Of a stretch of DNA of 64,000 nucleotides, positions 46,404 through 54,844 are shown one piece after another. The DNA is taken from contig NZ_BLJF01000001.1 in the NCBI RefSeq assembly GCF_009932335.1, positions 3,784,501-3,848,500 of the forward strand, given 5' to 3'. Numbering within the stretch: position 1 is the first letter of the stretch; the number at the start of each line of letters is the position of its first letter. The notes under the pieces were generated by a model. The model was given only the letters and a program-made list of their open reading frames with translations, was not told where the DNA came from and did not search any database. The DNA is from Pseudomonas asiatica (lineage in GTDB: Bacteria > Pseudomonadota > Gammaproteobacteria > Pseudomonadales > Pseudomonadaceae). A program made the translations under genes and the position numbers.

Positions 46404-47157
46404 CACCATTCACCGCGTCAACCACGAAATCCGCCAACGCCACCTGCAGGTGCTGCGGGTCACCGAACTGACCCCGCGCATGCGCCGCATCACTCTCGGG
46501 GGTGCCGAGCTGCAAGGTTTCACCAGCGTGGGCAGCGATGACCATATCAAGCTGTTGTTCGCCGAAACGCCGGAGCAACAGCAAGCCATCGAGGCTCGCA
46601 ACCTGGGCCGAGAAGGTGGCGCACGGCCTACCATGCGCGAATACACGCCACGGCGCATCGACCTGGTGGCCAATGAACTGGATATCGACTTCGTGCTGCA
46701 CGGCGATGGCCCTGCATCCACCTGGGCCGCCCAGGCGGCACCCGGGCAAACCCTGAACATCGCCGGGCCGCGGGCTTCGATGGTGGTGCCGGACATCTTC
46801 GACAGCTACCTGCTGATCGGTGACGAAACTGCCATCCCGGCCATTGGCCGCCGCCTGGAGGAGTTGCCTGCGGGCCGTCAGGTGCTGGCGGTTATCCAGA
46901 TCGAAGACGAGCAGGAACGCCAGCCACTGCCTAGCAAGGCACAGGTGGAGGTGATCTGGGTACGTCGCCAACAGGAGGACTTGCTGGCACTGGTGAAGAA
47001 CCTGACCTTGCCGCAGGGCCGGTTGTACGGCTGGGTGGCACTGGAAAAAGCCCTGAGCCGGCAGGCCAAAGCACTGTTGCTGGAGAAAGGCTTGCCTGAG
47101 GATGCGCTCAAGGCTGTGGCCTACTGGCGTGCCGACGGGACTGCGGACGACGAATGA
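46396..47157 (+). CDS. Siderophore-interacting protein, NAD(P)H-dependent ferric reductase
   Basis: The 253-residue protein is an FAD/NAD(P)H-type reductase of the SIP family (YqjH/ViuB). REYTPRRI is the FAD-binding RxYTxR motif, and IGDETAIPAIGRRLEELPAG marks the SIP nucleotide-binding region. It would reduce ferric siderophores in the cytoplasm to free Fe(II). It is the second gene of the PadR unit and sits behind a Fur-like palindrome, which fits iron control. Confidence 0.9.
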   Translation: MSDTIHRVNHEIRQRHLQVLRVTELTPRMRRITLGGAELQGFTSVGSDDHIKLLFAETPEQQQAIEARNLGREGGARPTMREYTPRRIDLVANELDIDFVLHGDGPASTWAAQAAPGQTLNIAGPRASMVVPDIFDSYLLIGDETAIPAIGRRLEELPAGRQVLAVIQIEDEQERQPLPSKAQVEVIWVRRQQEDLLALVKNLTLPQGRLYGWVALEKALSRQAKALLLEKGLPEDALKAVAYWRADGTADDE

Positions 47158-47173
47158 TTGTTTATTGCCTGCA

Positions 47174-47432
47174 TGGGCCCTATCGCCGGCAAGCCGGCTC
47201 CCACAGGTCCCCCGCAGCGCTCAAGGGCTGCGCTGTCGTGCAGAGAACCAATATCGCACGTCTGACGCATCCTTTGTAGGAGCAGCCTTGTGCTGCGAAA
47301 AGGCCGGTACAGCCAATAGACAGGCTTTGTCAGCACCGGCCTTTTCGCAGCACAAGGCTGCTCCTACAGAACCTCGCCGAACCAATGAGTCATGTGTTGT
47401 TCTATGAGAGCTGGCTTGCCGGCGATAGGGCC
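47174..47432. repeat. Nested REPs of two types
   Basis: An outer inverted pair (GGGCCCTATCGCCGGCAAGC at 47174 and GCTTGCCGGCGATAGGGCC at ~47410) encloses an inner inverted pair of the AGCAGCCTTGTGC type (47275-47368). It fills the gap after the SIP gene. Confidence 0.85.
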
Positions 47433-47440
47433 AGTGCAGG

Positions 47441-48076
47441 TCAAGCCAATCTGTGCAGCCCCCGCCACCGATCCAGCCCCAGCAACACCAGCCCAATCCC
47501 CCAGAACCCCGCCAACACCCCCAGGGCATTGAGCACTACCTGCCCATACCCCAGGCTCGCCACGTCGATGAACGGGTAGGCATACACGCCAATCTCGCTC
47601 CCACGCCACAGCGCGTAGGCAAAATACGTCGCCGGATAAACCGCCCAGACCAGCAGATGCCATAGCCGCAACCTACCTTTGGGCACCTCGCACCACCAGT
47701 ACAAGGCATATAGCACGGGCATCACATCGTGCAGCAACTCGTCCGCCAGCCATTGCCAGCCCTGCGGTTGCCACAAGTGACGCAAAAGCACGCTGTAGGC
47801 CAATGCCACCAGCACGATGCTGGCAGCCACTGCGGAACTCACCGAAGGCGACAGGAAAAAGCGTTTGGCACGGCCTTCCCGGCCAAACGCCGCATAACTG
47901 AGCACCGTTGCCACCAGGGTGTTGGTCAACACGGTGAAATACCCGAACACATTGATCAGACCACCCACCAGGCTGGCCTGCTCCTGCCAACGCGCCAGCA
48001 GCACCAGATACACCTGCACGGTCAGGCCGAACCAGCCCAGCACGGCCATGCCGGTCAGCCAGGGGCGACGCGGCAT
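47441..48076 (-). CDS. Pr6Pr family membrane protein
   Basis: The 211-residue protein has six or so membrane segments and the Pr6Pr pattern FGYFTVLTNTLVA, PVLYALYW and VYPATYFAYALWRG. Its function is not known. Its start lies one base beyond the preceding small gene, suggesting a two-gene transcript. Confidence 0.85.
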   Translation of the reverse strand: MPRRPWLTGMAVLGWFGLTVQVYLVLLARWQEQASLVGGLINVFGYFTVLTNTLVATVLSYAAFGREGRAKRFFLSPSVSSAVAASIVLVALAYSVLLRHLWQPQGWQWLADELLHDVMPVLYALYWWCEVPKGRLRLWHLLVWAVYPATYFAYALWRGSEIGVYAYPFIDVASLGYGQVVLNALGVLAGFWGIGLVLLGLDRWRGLHRLA

Positions 48077-48077
48077 G

Positions 48078-48299
48078 TCAGGCCTGGCGCTGCAGCTTCA
48101 CGTACAGCTGCTCGACCTTTTCCCGTGCCCACGGCGTCTTGCGCAGGAAGGTCAGGCTCGACTTGATGGTCGGGTTGCTTTTGAAGCAGCGCACATCGAT
48201 GCGCTCGGCCAGGCCCTGCCATTGGTAGTGCGCCACCAGCTCGGTGAGGATCTGTTCGAGGGTCTTGCCGTGCAGCGCGTTGTGTTGGGCCGTGCTCAT
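48078..48299 (-). CDS. VF530 family small protein (DUF2132)
   Basis: The 73-residue protein matches the VF530 fold: [31 protein letters not shown] and [22 protein letters not shown]. The family is structurally known and thought to bind DNA; no role is proven. GGAGCAC precedes the ATG at 48299. It is translated with the downstream Pr6Pr gene. Confidence 0.9.
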   Translation of the reverse strand: MSTAQHNALHGKTLEQILTELVAHYQWQGLAERIDVRCFKSNPTIKSSLTFLRKTPWAREKVEQLYVKLQRQA

Positions 48300-48415
48300 G
48301 CCAGTGCTCCGTAGGAAAGATGCGCACCTTACACGAGTGTAGTGGTGGGTGGGATCAGGTGAGTCAACAGAAAAACCGCTGGCCAGGCGCAAAACCTCTG
48401 TGCTGAAATAGAGAT

Positions 48416-48428
48416 GTTATATTGTAAC
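48416..48428 (+). promoter_or_regulatory. Predicted Zur box upstream of the ZnuD-type receptor
   Basis: GTTATATTGTAAC matches the Zur core GTTAY-N3-RTAAC exactly, with symmetric T/A flanks (TGTTA and TAACA). It is 37 bases before the receptor start. Confidence 0.75.
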
Positions 48429-48464
48429 AATACAAAAGCATCTGCCAAGGAACGCCCCATCCCC

Positions 48465-50516
48465 ATGCTGTACACACCGCTTCGCCTCTCTCCCCTCGCC
48501 GTCGCGCTCTGGCTTGCCGCACCACCCAGCCAAGCGGTGGAGCTCGAGCCCCAGGTCATCACCGCCAACCCTTTGGGTAACAGCCAGCTGGCCGCCCCCA
48601 GCACCGTGCTCGAAGGCGACGACCTGCTGCAACAGCAGCACGGCAGCCTCGGTGAAACCCTGAACAAGCAGCCCGGAGTCGCCTCCACCTGGTTCGGCCC
48701 TGGCGCCAGTCGCCCGGTAATTCGTGGCCTGGATGGCGACCGCATTCGCATCCTGCGCAATGGCGTCGGCGCCCTCGACGCTTCATCACTGTCCTACGAC
48801 CACGCCGTGCCGCTGGACCCGGTGACCGTCGACCGTGTCGAGATCGTCCGTGGCCCGGCCGCCCTGCTCTACGGCGGCAACGCCATCGGCGGCGTGGTCA
48901 ATACCTTCGACAACCGCATCCCGGATGCCCCCATCGAGGGCATCCACGGTGCCGGTGAACTGCGCTACGGCGGCGCCGATACCACCCGCAGCAGCGCTGG
49001 CAAGCTGGAGGCCGGCAACGGTGCCTTCGCCCTGCACCTGGATGCCAACAGCCGCCAGTTCAACGACCTGCGCATCCCCGCTTACGCGCGCAGTTCCAAG
49101 GTGCGCGATGCCGACGAACCCGGCAGCAAGCACCGCCTGGAAAACAGCGACGGCCGCCAGGACGGTGGCGCCCTGGGTGGCGCCTACCATTGGGACCACG
49201 GTTACGCCGGCCTGTCGTACAGCCGCTACGACAGTAACTATGGCTCGGTGGCCGAGCCAGGTGTGCGCCTGGACATGAAGCAGGACCATTACGCCTTCGC
49301 CTCCGAGCTGCGTGACCTGGACGGCCCCTTCACTTCGATCAAGGTCGATGCCGGCTACACCGACTACGAGCATCGTGAAATCGAAGAAGGCGAGGTCCAC
49401 ACCACCTTCAGGAACAAGGGCTATGAAGCACGTATCGAAGCTCGCCACCAACCGCTCGGGCCGGTAGAAGGCGTGATTGGCGCCCAGGTCAGCCGCAACG
49501 AATTCTCCGCGTTGGGCGAGGAAGCCTTCGTCCCGCACACCGACACCGACAGCCTGGCGCTGTTCATGCTGGAGCAGTGGCAAGCCACCGAGCGCCTCAA
49601 CCTGAGCCTGGGTGCACGCATGGAGCACACCCGGGTCGATCCGGATGCCAAAGGCAACGAGAACTTCGCCGACGCCGACAGCGCCAGCAGTTTCAACACC
49701 TTCAGCCTGTCTTCCGGGGCGGTGTACCAGCTCGACCCAGTCTGGTCGCTGGCCGCCAACCTCGGCTACACCGAGCGCGCCCCGACCTTCTACGAGCTGT
49801 ATGCCAATGGTGCCCACGTGGCCACCGGAGCCTTTGAAGTCGGCGATGCCAGCCTGAACAAGGAAAAAGCCGTTTCCGCCGACCTGGCCCTGCGTTTCGA
49901 CAACGGCACCCACAAGGGCAGTGTCGGGGTGTTCTACAGCCACTTCCGCAACTACATCGGCCTGATCAGCACCGGCAACATCCGCGAGGGGCATGACCAC
50001 GATCATGATGAGGATGACCACGACCATGATCACGATCATGACCACGGCGGTTTCCCGGAGTACCAGTATCAGGGCGTGCGGGCGCGATTCTATGGCATCG
50101 AGGCCCAGGATCGCTGGCAGCTGGCCGAGAACCGTTACGGCAGCTTCTCGTTGGAAGTGTCTGGTGACTACACCCGGGCCAAGAACCTGGACAGTGGCGA
50201 GCCGCTGCCCCGCATCGCCCCGCTGCGCCTGAACAGCGGTCTGGTCTGGGAGCTGGACCGCTGGCAGGCGCGGGTCGACGTGCAACACGCTGCGTCTCAG
50301 CATCGCAAACCGGCCAACGAAACCAGCACTGATGGCTATACCACGCTAGGGGCCAGCGTTGGTTACCGCTTCGAAGTTGGCCAGAGCCAGTGGCTGGCGT
50401 TTGTGCGCGGCGAAAACCTGACGGACCAGACCGTGCGCTATGCCAGCTCGATCCTGCGCGACATCGCCCCGGCGCCGGGGCGTAGTGTGGAAGTGGGTCT
50501 GCGTACCACCTTCTGA
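48465..50516 (+). CDS. znuD: TonB-dependent zinc receptor (ZnuD-like)
   Basis: The 683-residue outer-membrane receptor has a signal peptide (MLYTPLRLSPLAVALWLAAP...SQA), a plug domain (from LGETLNKQPGVAST to VDRVEIVRGPAALLYGGNAIGG), and a 22-strand barrel ending in Phe. A loop near residue 510 reads HDHDHDEDDHDHDHDHDHG, a metal-binding tract found in ZnuD. The Zur box upstream supports zinc control. I start at the ATG 48465; an earlier in-frame start overlaps the Zur box. The AAGGA is 13 bases upstream, rather far. Confidence 0.9.
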   Translation: MLYTPLRLSPLAVALWLAAPPSQAVELEPQVITANPLGNSQLAAPSTVLEGDDLLQQQHGSLGETLNKQPGVASTWFGPGASRPVIRGLDGDRIRILRNGVGALDASSLSYDHAVPLDPVTVDRVEIVRGPAALLYGGNAIGGVVNTFDNRIPDAPIEGIHGAGELRYGGADTTRSSAGKLEAGNGAFALHLDANSRQFNDLRIPAYARSSKVRDADEPGSKHRLENSDGRQDGGALGGAYHWDHGYAGLSYSRYDSNYGSVAEPGVRLDMKQDHYAFASELRDLDGPFTSIKVDAGYTDYEHREIEEGEVHTTFRNKGYEARIEARHQPLGPVEGVIGAQVSRNEFSALGEEAFVPHTDTDSLALFMLEQWQATERLNLSLGARMEHTRVDPDAKGNENFADADSASSFNTFSLSSGAVYQLDPVWSLAANLGYTERAPTFYELYANGAHVATGAFEVGDASLNKEKAVSADLALRFDNGTHKGSVGVFYSHFRNYIGLISTGNIREGHDHDHDEDDHDHDHDHDHGGFPEYQYQGVRARFYGIEAQDRWQLAENRYGSFSLEVSGDYTRAKNLDSGEPLPRIAPLRLNSGLVWELDRWQARVDVQHAASQHRKPANETSTDGYTTLGASVGYRFEVGQSQWLAFVRGENLTDQTVRYASSILRDIAPAPGRSVEVGLRTTF

Positions 50517-50523
50517 AATCGTG

Positions 50524-50635
50524 GGGGCGCTTCGCGCCCCTTTCGCCGGCAAGCCCCACCGGTATTGCTTCTGCCTCAAGTGCAACGCCATCCTGTGGGA
50601 GCTGGCTTGCCGGCGATTGGGCTGCAAAGCAGCCG
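50524..50635. repeat. REP pair (CGCCGGCAAGC type)
   Basis: GGCGCTTCGCGCCCC-CGCCGGCAAG and CTGGCTTGCCGGCGAT lie as facing copies in the gap after the receptor gene. The remainder of the 315-bp gap before oprB shows no gene. Confidence 0.75.
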
Positions 50636-50816
50636 CCTCTGCAGCCAATTATTACCTGTCGAACAACAATCCACTGCGACAATTTGTCTTTTTTTCTTAC
50701 AACTTCCCCTATATCCTCCCCGCCGCAAGCTGAATCGCTTCATTGAAACCATCTTGTCGCCATTTCCATTGAAGGGCCCGCCCTTCGATGCGCTTGCCGT
50801 TTATTCAACAATCAGA

Positions 50817-50830
50817 AGATAGCGCTATCT
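50817..50830 (+). promoter_or_regulatory. Perfect 14-bp palindrome directly before the oprB start
   Basis: AGATAGCGCTATCT ends one base before the ATG at 50832 and overlaps the region where the ribosome site (AGAAG) lies. It could bind a protein or alter initiation; no regulator is known to me. Confidence 0.4.
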
Positions 50831-50831
50831 C

Positions 50832-52166
50832 ATGCTCCAACTGCCCAAAACCTGTTACATCGGCCTAGCCCTCAGCGCCCTGGCGGCTCCCAGCAGCGCC
50901 AGCGAGATGTTCGCCAGCGATTCGCCATGGATGCTCGGCGACTGGGGTGGCACCCGCAGCGAACTGCTGGAAAAAGGCTACGACTTCACCCTCGGCTACA
51001 CCGGCGAGATGGGCAGCAACCTGCATGGTGGCTACGACCACGACCGCACCGCGCGCTACAGCGACCAGTTCACCTTCGGCAGCCACCTGGACCTGGAGAA
51101 GATCCTCGGCTGGAACGACACCGAATTCCAGCTGACCATTACCGAGCGCCACGGCGACAACATCAGCAACGACCGTATCAACGACCCGCGTGTCGGCGGC
51201 TTCACCTCGGCCCAGGAGGTCTGGGGCCGTGGCGAAACCTGGCGGCTGACGCAGATGTGGATCAAGCAGAAGTACTTCGATGGCGCACTGGATGTGAAAT
51301 TCGGCCGTTTCGGCGAAGGCGAAGACTTCAACAGCTTCCCCTGCGACTTCCAGAACCTGGCCTTCTGCGGCTCGCAGGTAGGCAACTGGGTAGGTGGCAT
51401 CTGGTACAACTGGCCGGTCAGCCAGTGGGCCCTGCGCGTCCGCTACAACCTCAGCGATGCGCTCTACGCCCAGGTCGGCGTGTACGAGCAGAACCCCTCC
51501 AACCTGGAGTCGGGCAACGGCTTCAAGCTCAGCGGCAGCGGCACCCAAGGCGCGGTAATGCCGATCGAACTGGTATGGAGCCCACAGGTCAATGGCCTGA
51601 AAGGGGAATATCGCGCCGGCTACTACTACAGTAATGCCAAGGCACAGGATGTTCTCAAGGACAGCAATGGCCAGCCGGCAGCCCTCAGCGGCGCCGCCTA
51701 CCGCAGCAGTTCGAGCAAGCACGGCTTGTGGCTCGGCGCCCAGCAGCAGGTGACTTCGCTGGCGTCCGACCAGTCGCGTGGCCTGAGCCTGTTCGCCAAC
51801 GCCACGGTGCACGACAAGAAGACCAATGCCATCGACAACTATGTTCAGGCAGGACTGGTATACAAAGGGCCATTCGACGCCCGCGCCAAGGACGACATCG
51901 GTTTCGCCCTCGCCCGCGTGCACGTCAACCCTGCCTATCGCAAGAACGCGCGTCTGGTCAACCAGGCCGCCGGCATCGACGACTATGACAACCCCGGTTT
52001 CCTGCCGGTACAGGACACCGAGTACAGCGCCGAGCTGTATTACGGCATCCACTTGGCCGACTGGCTCACGGTACGCCCCAACCTGCAGTACATCCGCCAC
52101 CCAGGCGGGGTGTCGCAAGTCGATGGCGCCCTGATCGGCGGCCTGAAGATCCAGAGCAGTTTCTAA
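50832..52166 (+). CDS. oprB: Carbohydrate-selective porin OprB
   Basis: The 444-residue outer-membrane porin has a signal peptide (to about residue 23) and the OprB opening WMLGDWGGTRSELLEKG. The C-terminal strand ends in Phe. It lets glucose enter the periplasm. gcd follows after 30 bases, so uptake and oxidation are co-transcribed. A palindrome just before the start may affect it. Confidence 0.92.
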   Translation: MLQLPKTCYIGLALSALAAPSSASEMFASDSPWMLGDWGGTRSELLEKGYDFTLGYTGEMGSNLHGGYDHDRTARYSDQFTFGSHLDLEKILGWNDTEFQLTITERHGDNISNDRINDPRVGGFTSAQEVWGRGETWRLTQMWIKQKYFDGALDVKFGRFGEGEDFNSFPCDFQNLAFCGSQVGNWVGGIWYNWPVSQWALRVRYNLSDALYAQVGVYEQNPSNLESGNGFKLSGSGTQGAVMPIELVWSPQVNGLKGEYRAGYYYSNAKAQDVLKDSNGQPAALSGAAYRSSSSKHGLWLGAQQQVTSLASDQSRGLSLFANATVHDKKTNAIDNYVQAGLVYKGPFDARAKDDIGFALARVHVNPAYRKNARLVNQAAGIDDYDNPGFLPVQDTEYSAELYYGIHLADWLTVRPNLQYIRHPGGVSQVDGALIGGLKIQSSF

Positions 52167-52196
52167 CCCCTTTCTTGACCTGACGGAGAACCTACG

Positions 52197-54608
52197 ATGA
52201 GCACTGAAGGTGCCAACAATGGAAGCCGCTGGCTACCGCGCCTGATCGGCGCGCTGCTGTTGCTGATGGGCCTGGCCCTGCTGGCTGGCGGCATCAAGCT
52301 GAGCCAGCTGGGCGGATCGCTGTACTACCTGATCGCCGGAATCGGCTTTGCCCTGTCTGGTATCCTGCTGCTGGCCCAACGCCGCATCGCCCTGGGCCTG
52401 TACGGCCTGGTACTGCTGGGCAGCACCGCATGGGCCCTGTTCGAAGTGGGCCTGGACTGGTGGCAACTGGTGCCACGCCTGGCCATCTGGTTTGCCATCG
52501 GCGTGGTCCTGCTGCTGCCTTGGGCGCGTCGTCCGCTGGTCGGCCCGGCCAGCAAGGCCAACACTGCGCTGCTCGGCGTTGCAGTGGTAGCATCTGGCGC
52601 TTGTGCCCTGGGCAGCCAGTTCACCCACCCCGGTGAAGTGTTTGGCGAACTGGGCCGCGACAGCAGCGAAATGGCCAGCGCCGCCCCGGCCATGCCCGAC
52701 GGTGAATGGCAGGCCTACGGCCGCACCGAGCATGGCGACCGCTATTCGCCACTGCGCCAGATCACCCCGCAGAACGCCTACCGCCTCGAAGAGGCCTGGC
52801 GCATCCGCACCGGTGACCTGCCGACCGAAAACGACCCTGTGGAGCTGACCAACCAGAACACCCCACTGAAGGTCAACGGCATGCTCTATGCCTGCACCGC
52901 GCATAGCCGCTTGCTGGCCCTGGACCCGGACACCGGCGCGGAAATCTGGCGCTTTGATCCACAGGTCAAGAGCCCCGTCGGCACCTTCAAAGGCTTTGCC
53001 CACATGACCTGCCGTGGCGTTTCGTACTATGACGAAAACCGTTACGTCAGCCGCGACGGCAGCCCGGCACCGAAAATTACCGACGCCGGCCAAGCGGTGG
53101 CCCAGGCCTGCCCTCGCCGCCTCTACCTGCCGACTGCGGACGCCCGCCTGATCGCCATCAATGCCGACAACGGCAAGGTCTGCGAAGGCTTCGCCAACCA
53201 GGGCGTGATCGACCTCACCACCGGCATCGGCCCGTTCACCGCTGGCGGCTACTACTCCACCTCGCCAGCCGCAATCACCCGTGACCTGGTGATCATCGGT
53301 GGCCACGTCACCGACAACGAATCGACCAACGAGCCATCCGGCGTGATCCGCGCTTACGATGTACACGATGGTCACCTGGTGTGGAACTGGGACAGCAACA
53401 ACCCGGACGACACCCAGCCACTGGCCCCCGGCAAGATGTACAGCCGCAACTCGGCCAACATGTGGTCGATCGCCAGCGTCGATGAAGACCTCGGCATGAT
53501 CTACCTGCCACTGGGCAACCAGACCCCGGACCAGTGGGGCGCCGACCGCACCCCGGGCGCCGAGAAGTACAGCGCCGGCGTGGTCGCACTCGACCTGGCC
53601 ACCGGCAAGGCTCGCTGGAACTACCAGTTCACCCACCACGACCTGTGGGACATGGACGTCGGCAGCCAGCCGACCCTGGTCCACCTGAAGACCGACGATG
53701 GCGTGAAGCCGGCAATCATCGTGCCGACCAAGCAAGGCAGCCTGTACGTGCTCGACCGCCGCGACGGTACGCCGATCGTGCCGATCCGCGAGATCCCCAC
53801 CCCTCAAGGTGCGGTGAAGGGTGACCACACCTCGCCGACCCAGGCCCGCTCCGACCTCAACCTGCTCGGCCCTGAGCTGACCGAACAGGCCATGTGGGGC
53901 GCCACGCCGTTCGACCAGATGCTGTGCCGCATCCAGTTCCGCGAACTGCGTTACGAAGGCCAATACACTCCACCGTCCGAGCAAGGCTCGCTGGTCTACC
54001 CGGGCAACGTCGGTGTGTTCAACTGGGGTAGCGTGTCGGTCGACCCGGTGCGCCAACTGCTGTTCACCTCGCCCAACTACATGGCCTTCGTGTCGAAGAT
54101 GATCCCGCGTGAGCAGGTGGCCGAGGGCAGCAAGCGCGAAAGCGAGACCAGCGGCGTGCAGCCGAACACCGGCGCACCGTACGCAGTGACCATGCACCCG
54201 TTCATGTCGCCCCTGGGCGTACCGTGCCAGGCCCCGGCCTGGGGCTATGTCGCCGCCATCGACCTGTTCACCAACAAGGTGGTGTGGAAGCACAAGAACG
54301 GCACCACCCGCGACAGCACCCCGGTACCGATCGGCCTGCCGGTTGGCGTGCCGAGCATGGGCGGCTCGATCGTCACCGCTGGTGGCGTCGGTTTCCTCAG
54401 CGGCACCCTGGACCAGTACCTGCGCGCCTATGACGTGAACAACGGCAAGGAACTGTGGAAAGCCCGCCTGCCCGCGGGTGGCCAGGCCACGCCGATGACC
54501 TACACCGGCAAGGATGGCAAGCAGTACGTGCTGGTGACTGCCGGCGGGCATGGCTCGTTGGGCACCAGGATGGGCGACTACATCATCGCCTACAAACTGG
54601 CTGAGTAA
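52197..54608 (+). CDS. gcd: PQQ-dependent membrane glucose dehydrogenase
   Basis: Gcd oxidises glucose to gluconolactone in the periplasm and feeds electrons to ubiquinone. The 803-residue product has five membrane segments in the first 150 residues and then a PQQ-binding eight-bladed propeller. It ends with GQATPMTYTGKDGKQYVLVTAGGHGSLGTRMGDY, the conserved C-terminal blade. ACGGAG precedes the ATG. In pseudomonads this is the first step of the direct oxidative glucose pathway. Confidence 0.97.
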   Translation: MSTEGANNGSRWLPRLIGALLLLMGLALLAGGIKLSQLGGSLYYLIAGIGFALSGILLLAQRRIALGLYGLVLLGSTAWALFEVGLDWWQLVPRLAIWFAIGVVLLLPWARRPLVGPASKANTALLGVAVVASGACALGSQFTHPGEVFGELGRDSSEMASAAPAMPDGEWQAYGRTEHGDRYSPLRQITPQNAYRLEEAWRIRTGDLPTENDPVELTNQNTPLKVNGMLYACTAHSRLLALDPDTGAEIWRFDPQVKSPVGTFKGFAHMTCRGVSYYDENRYVSRDGSPAPKITDAGQAVAQACPRRLYLPTADARLIAINADNGKVCEGFANQGVIDLTTGIGPFTAGGYYSTSPAAITRDLVIIGGHVTDNESTNEPSGVIRAYDVHDGHLVWNWDSNNPDDTQPLAPGKMYSRNSANMWSIASVDEDLGMIYLPLGNQTPDQWGADRTPGAEKYSAGVVALDLATGKARWNYQFTHHDLWDMDVGSQPTLVHLKTDDGVKPAIIVPTKQGSLYVLDRRDGTPIVPIREIPTPQGAVKGDHTSPTQARSDLNLLGPELTEQAMWGATPFDQMLCRIQFRELRYEGQYTPPSEQGSLVYPGNVGVFNWGSVSVDPVRQLLFTSPNYMAFVSKMIPREQVAEGSKRESETSGVQPNTGAPYAVTMHPFMSPLGVPCQAPAWGYVAAIDLFTNKVVWKHKNGTTRDSTPVPIGLPVGVPSMGGSIVTAGGVGFLSGTLDQYLRAYDVNNGKELWKARLPAGGQATPMTYTGKDGKQYVLVTAGGHGSLGTRMGDYIIAYKLAE

Positions 54609-54615
54609 AGTTGCC

Positions 54616-54635
54616 GAGCCCCGCCAGCGGGGCTC
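54616..54635 (+). terminator. Hairpin after gcd
   Basis: GAGCCCCGC and GCGGGGCTC form a perfect 9-bp stem around CA, seven bases after the stop. The following run has few T residues. Confidence 0.6.
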
Positions 54636-54646
54636 ACTCGTTGTAG

Positions 54647-54742
54647 TGGCCTCATCGCCGGCAAGCCAGCTCCCACAGGTACTCCATTAGCCTTGAAAGC
54701 AGTGGGCCACCTGTGGGAGCTGGCTTGCCGGCGATAGGGCCA
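54647..54742. repeat. REP pair (CGCCGGCAAGCCAGCTCCCA type)
   Basis: TCGCCGGCAAGCCAGCTCCC and TGGGAGCTGGCTTGCCGGCG face each other between gcd and lon. Confidence 0.88.
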
Positions 54743-54844
54743 GAACAGGCCACCAACGATCCCCTCCCTCCTGCCATCATCTACCATTGAAACCCATCCC
54801 CCCGCGCCCCATCTAAGCACCATAGTCATTCACGCAGGTGCCCC

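Noticed and set aside
48414..48464. Upstream ATG for the ZnuD-type receptor
   Set aside because: It lies inside the Zur-like site, and the signal peptide begins at 48465.
49990..50047. The His/Asp repeat as a possible sequencing or frame error
   Set aside because: The frame stays open and in register on both sides, and such loops are known in ZnuD-like receptors.
52233..54551. A 772-codon open frame on the minus strand across gcd
   Set aside because: It is a shadow of high-GC codon use in gcd; it lacks a ribosome site and any recognisable domain, while the plus strand has a full PQQ dehydrogenase.
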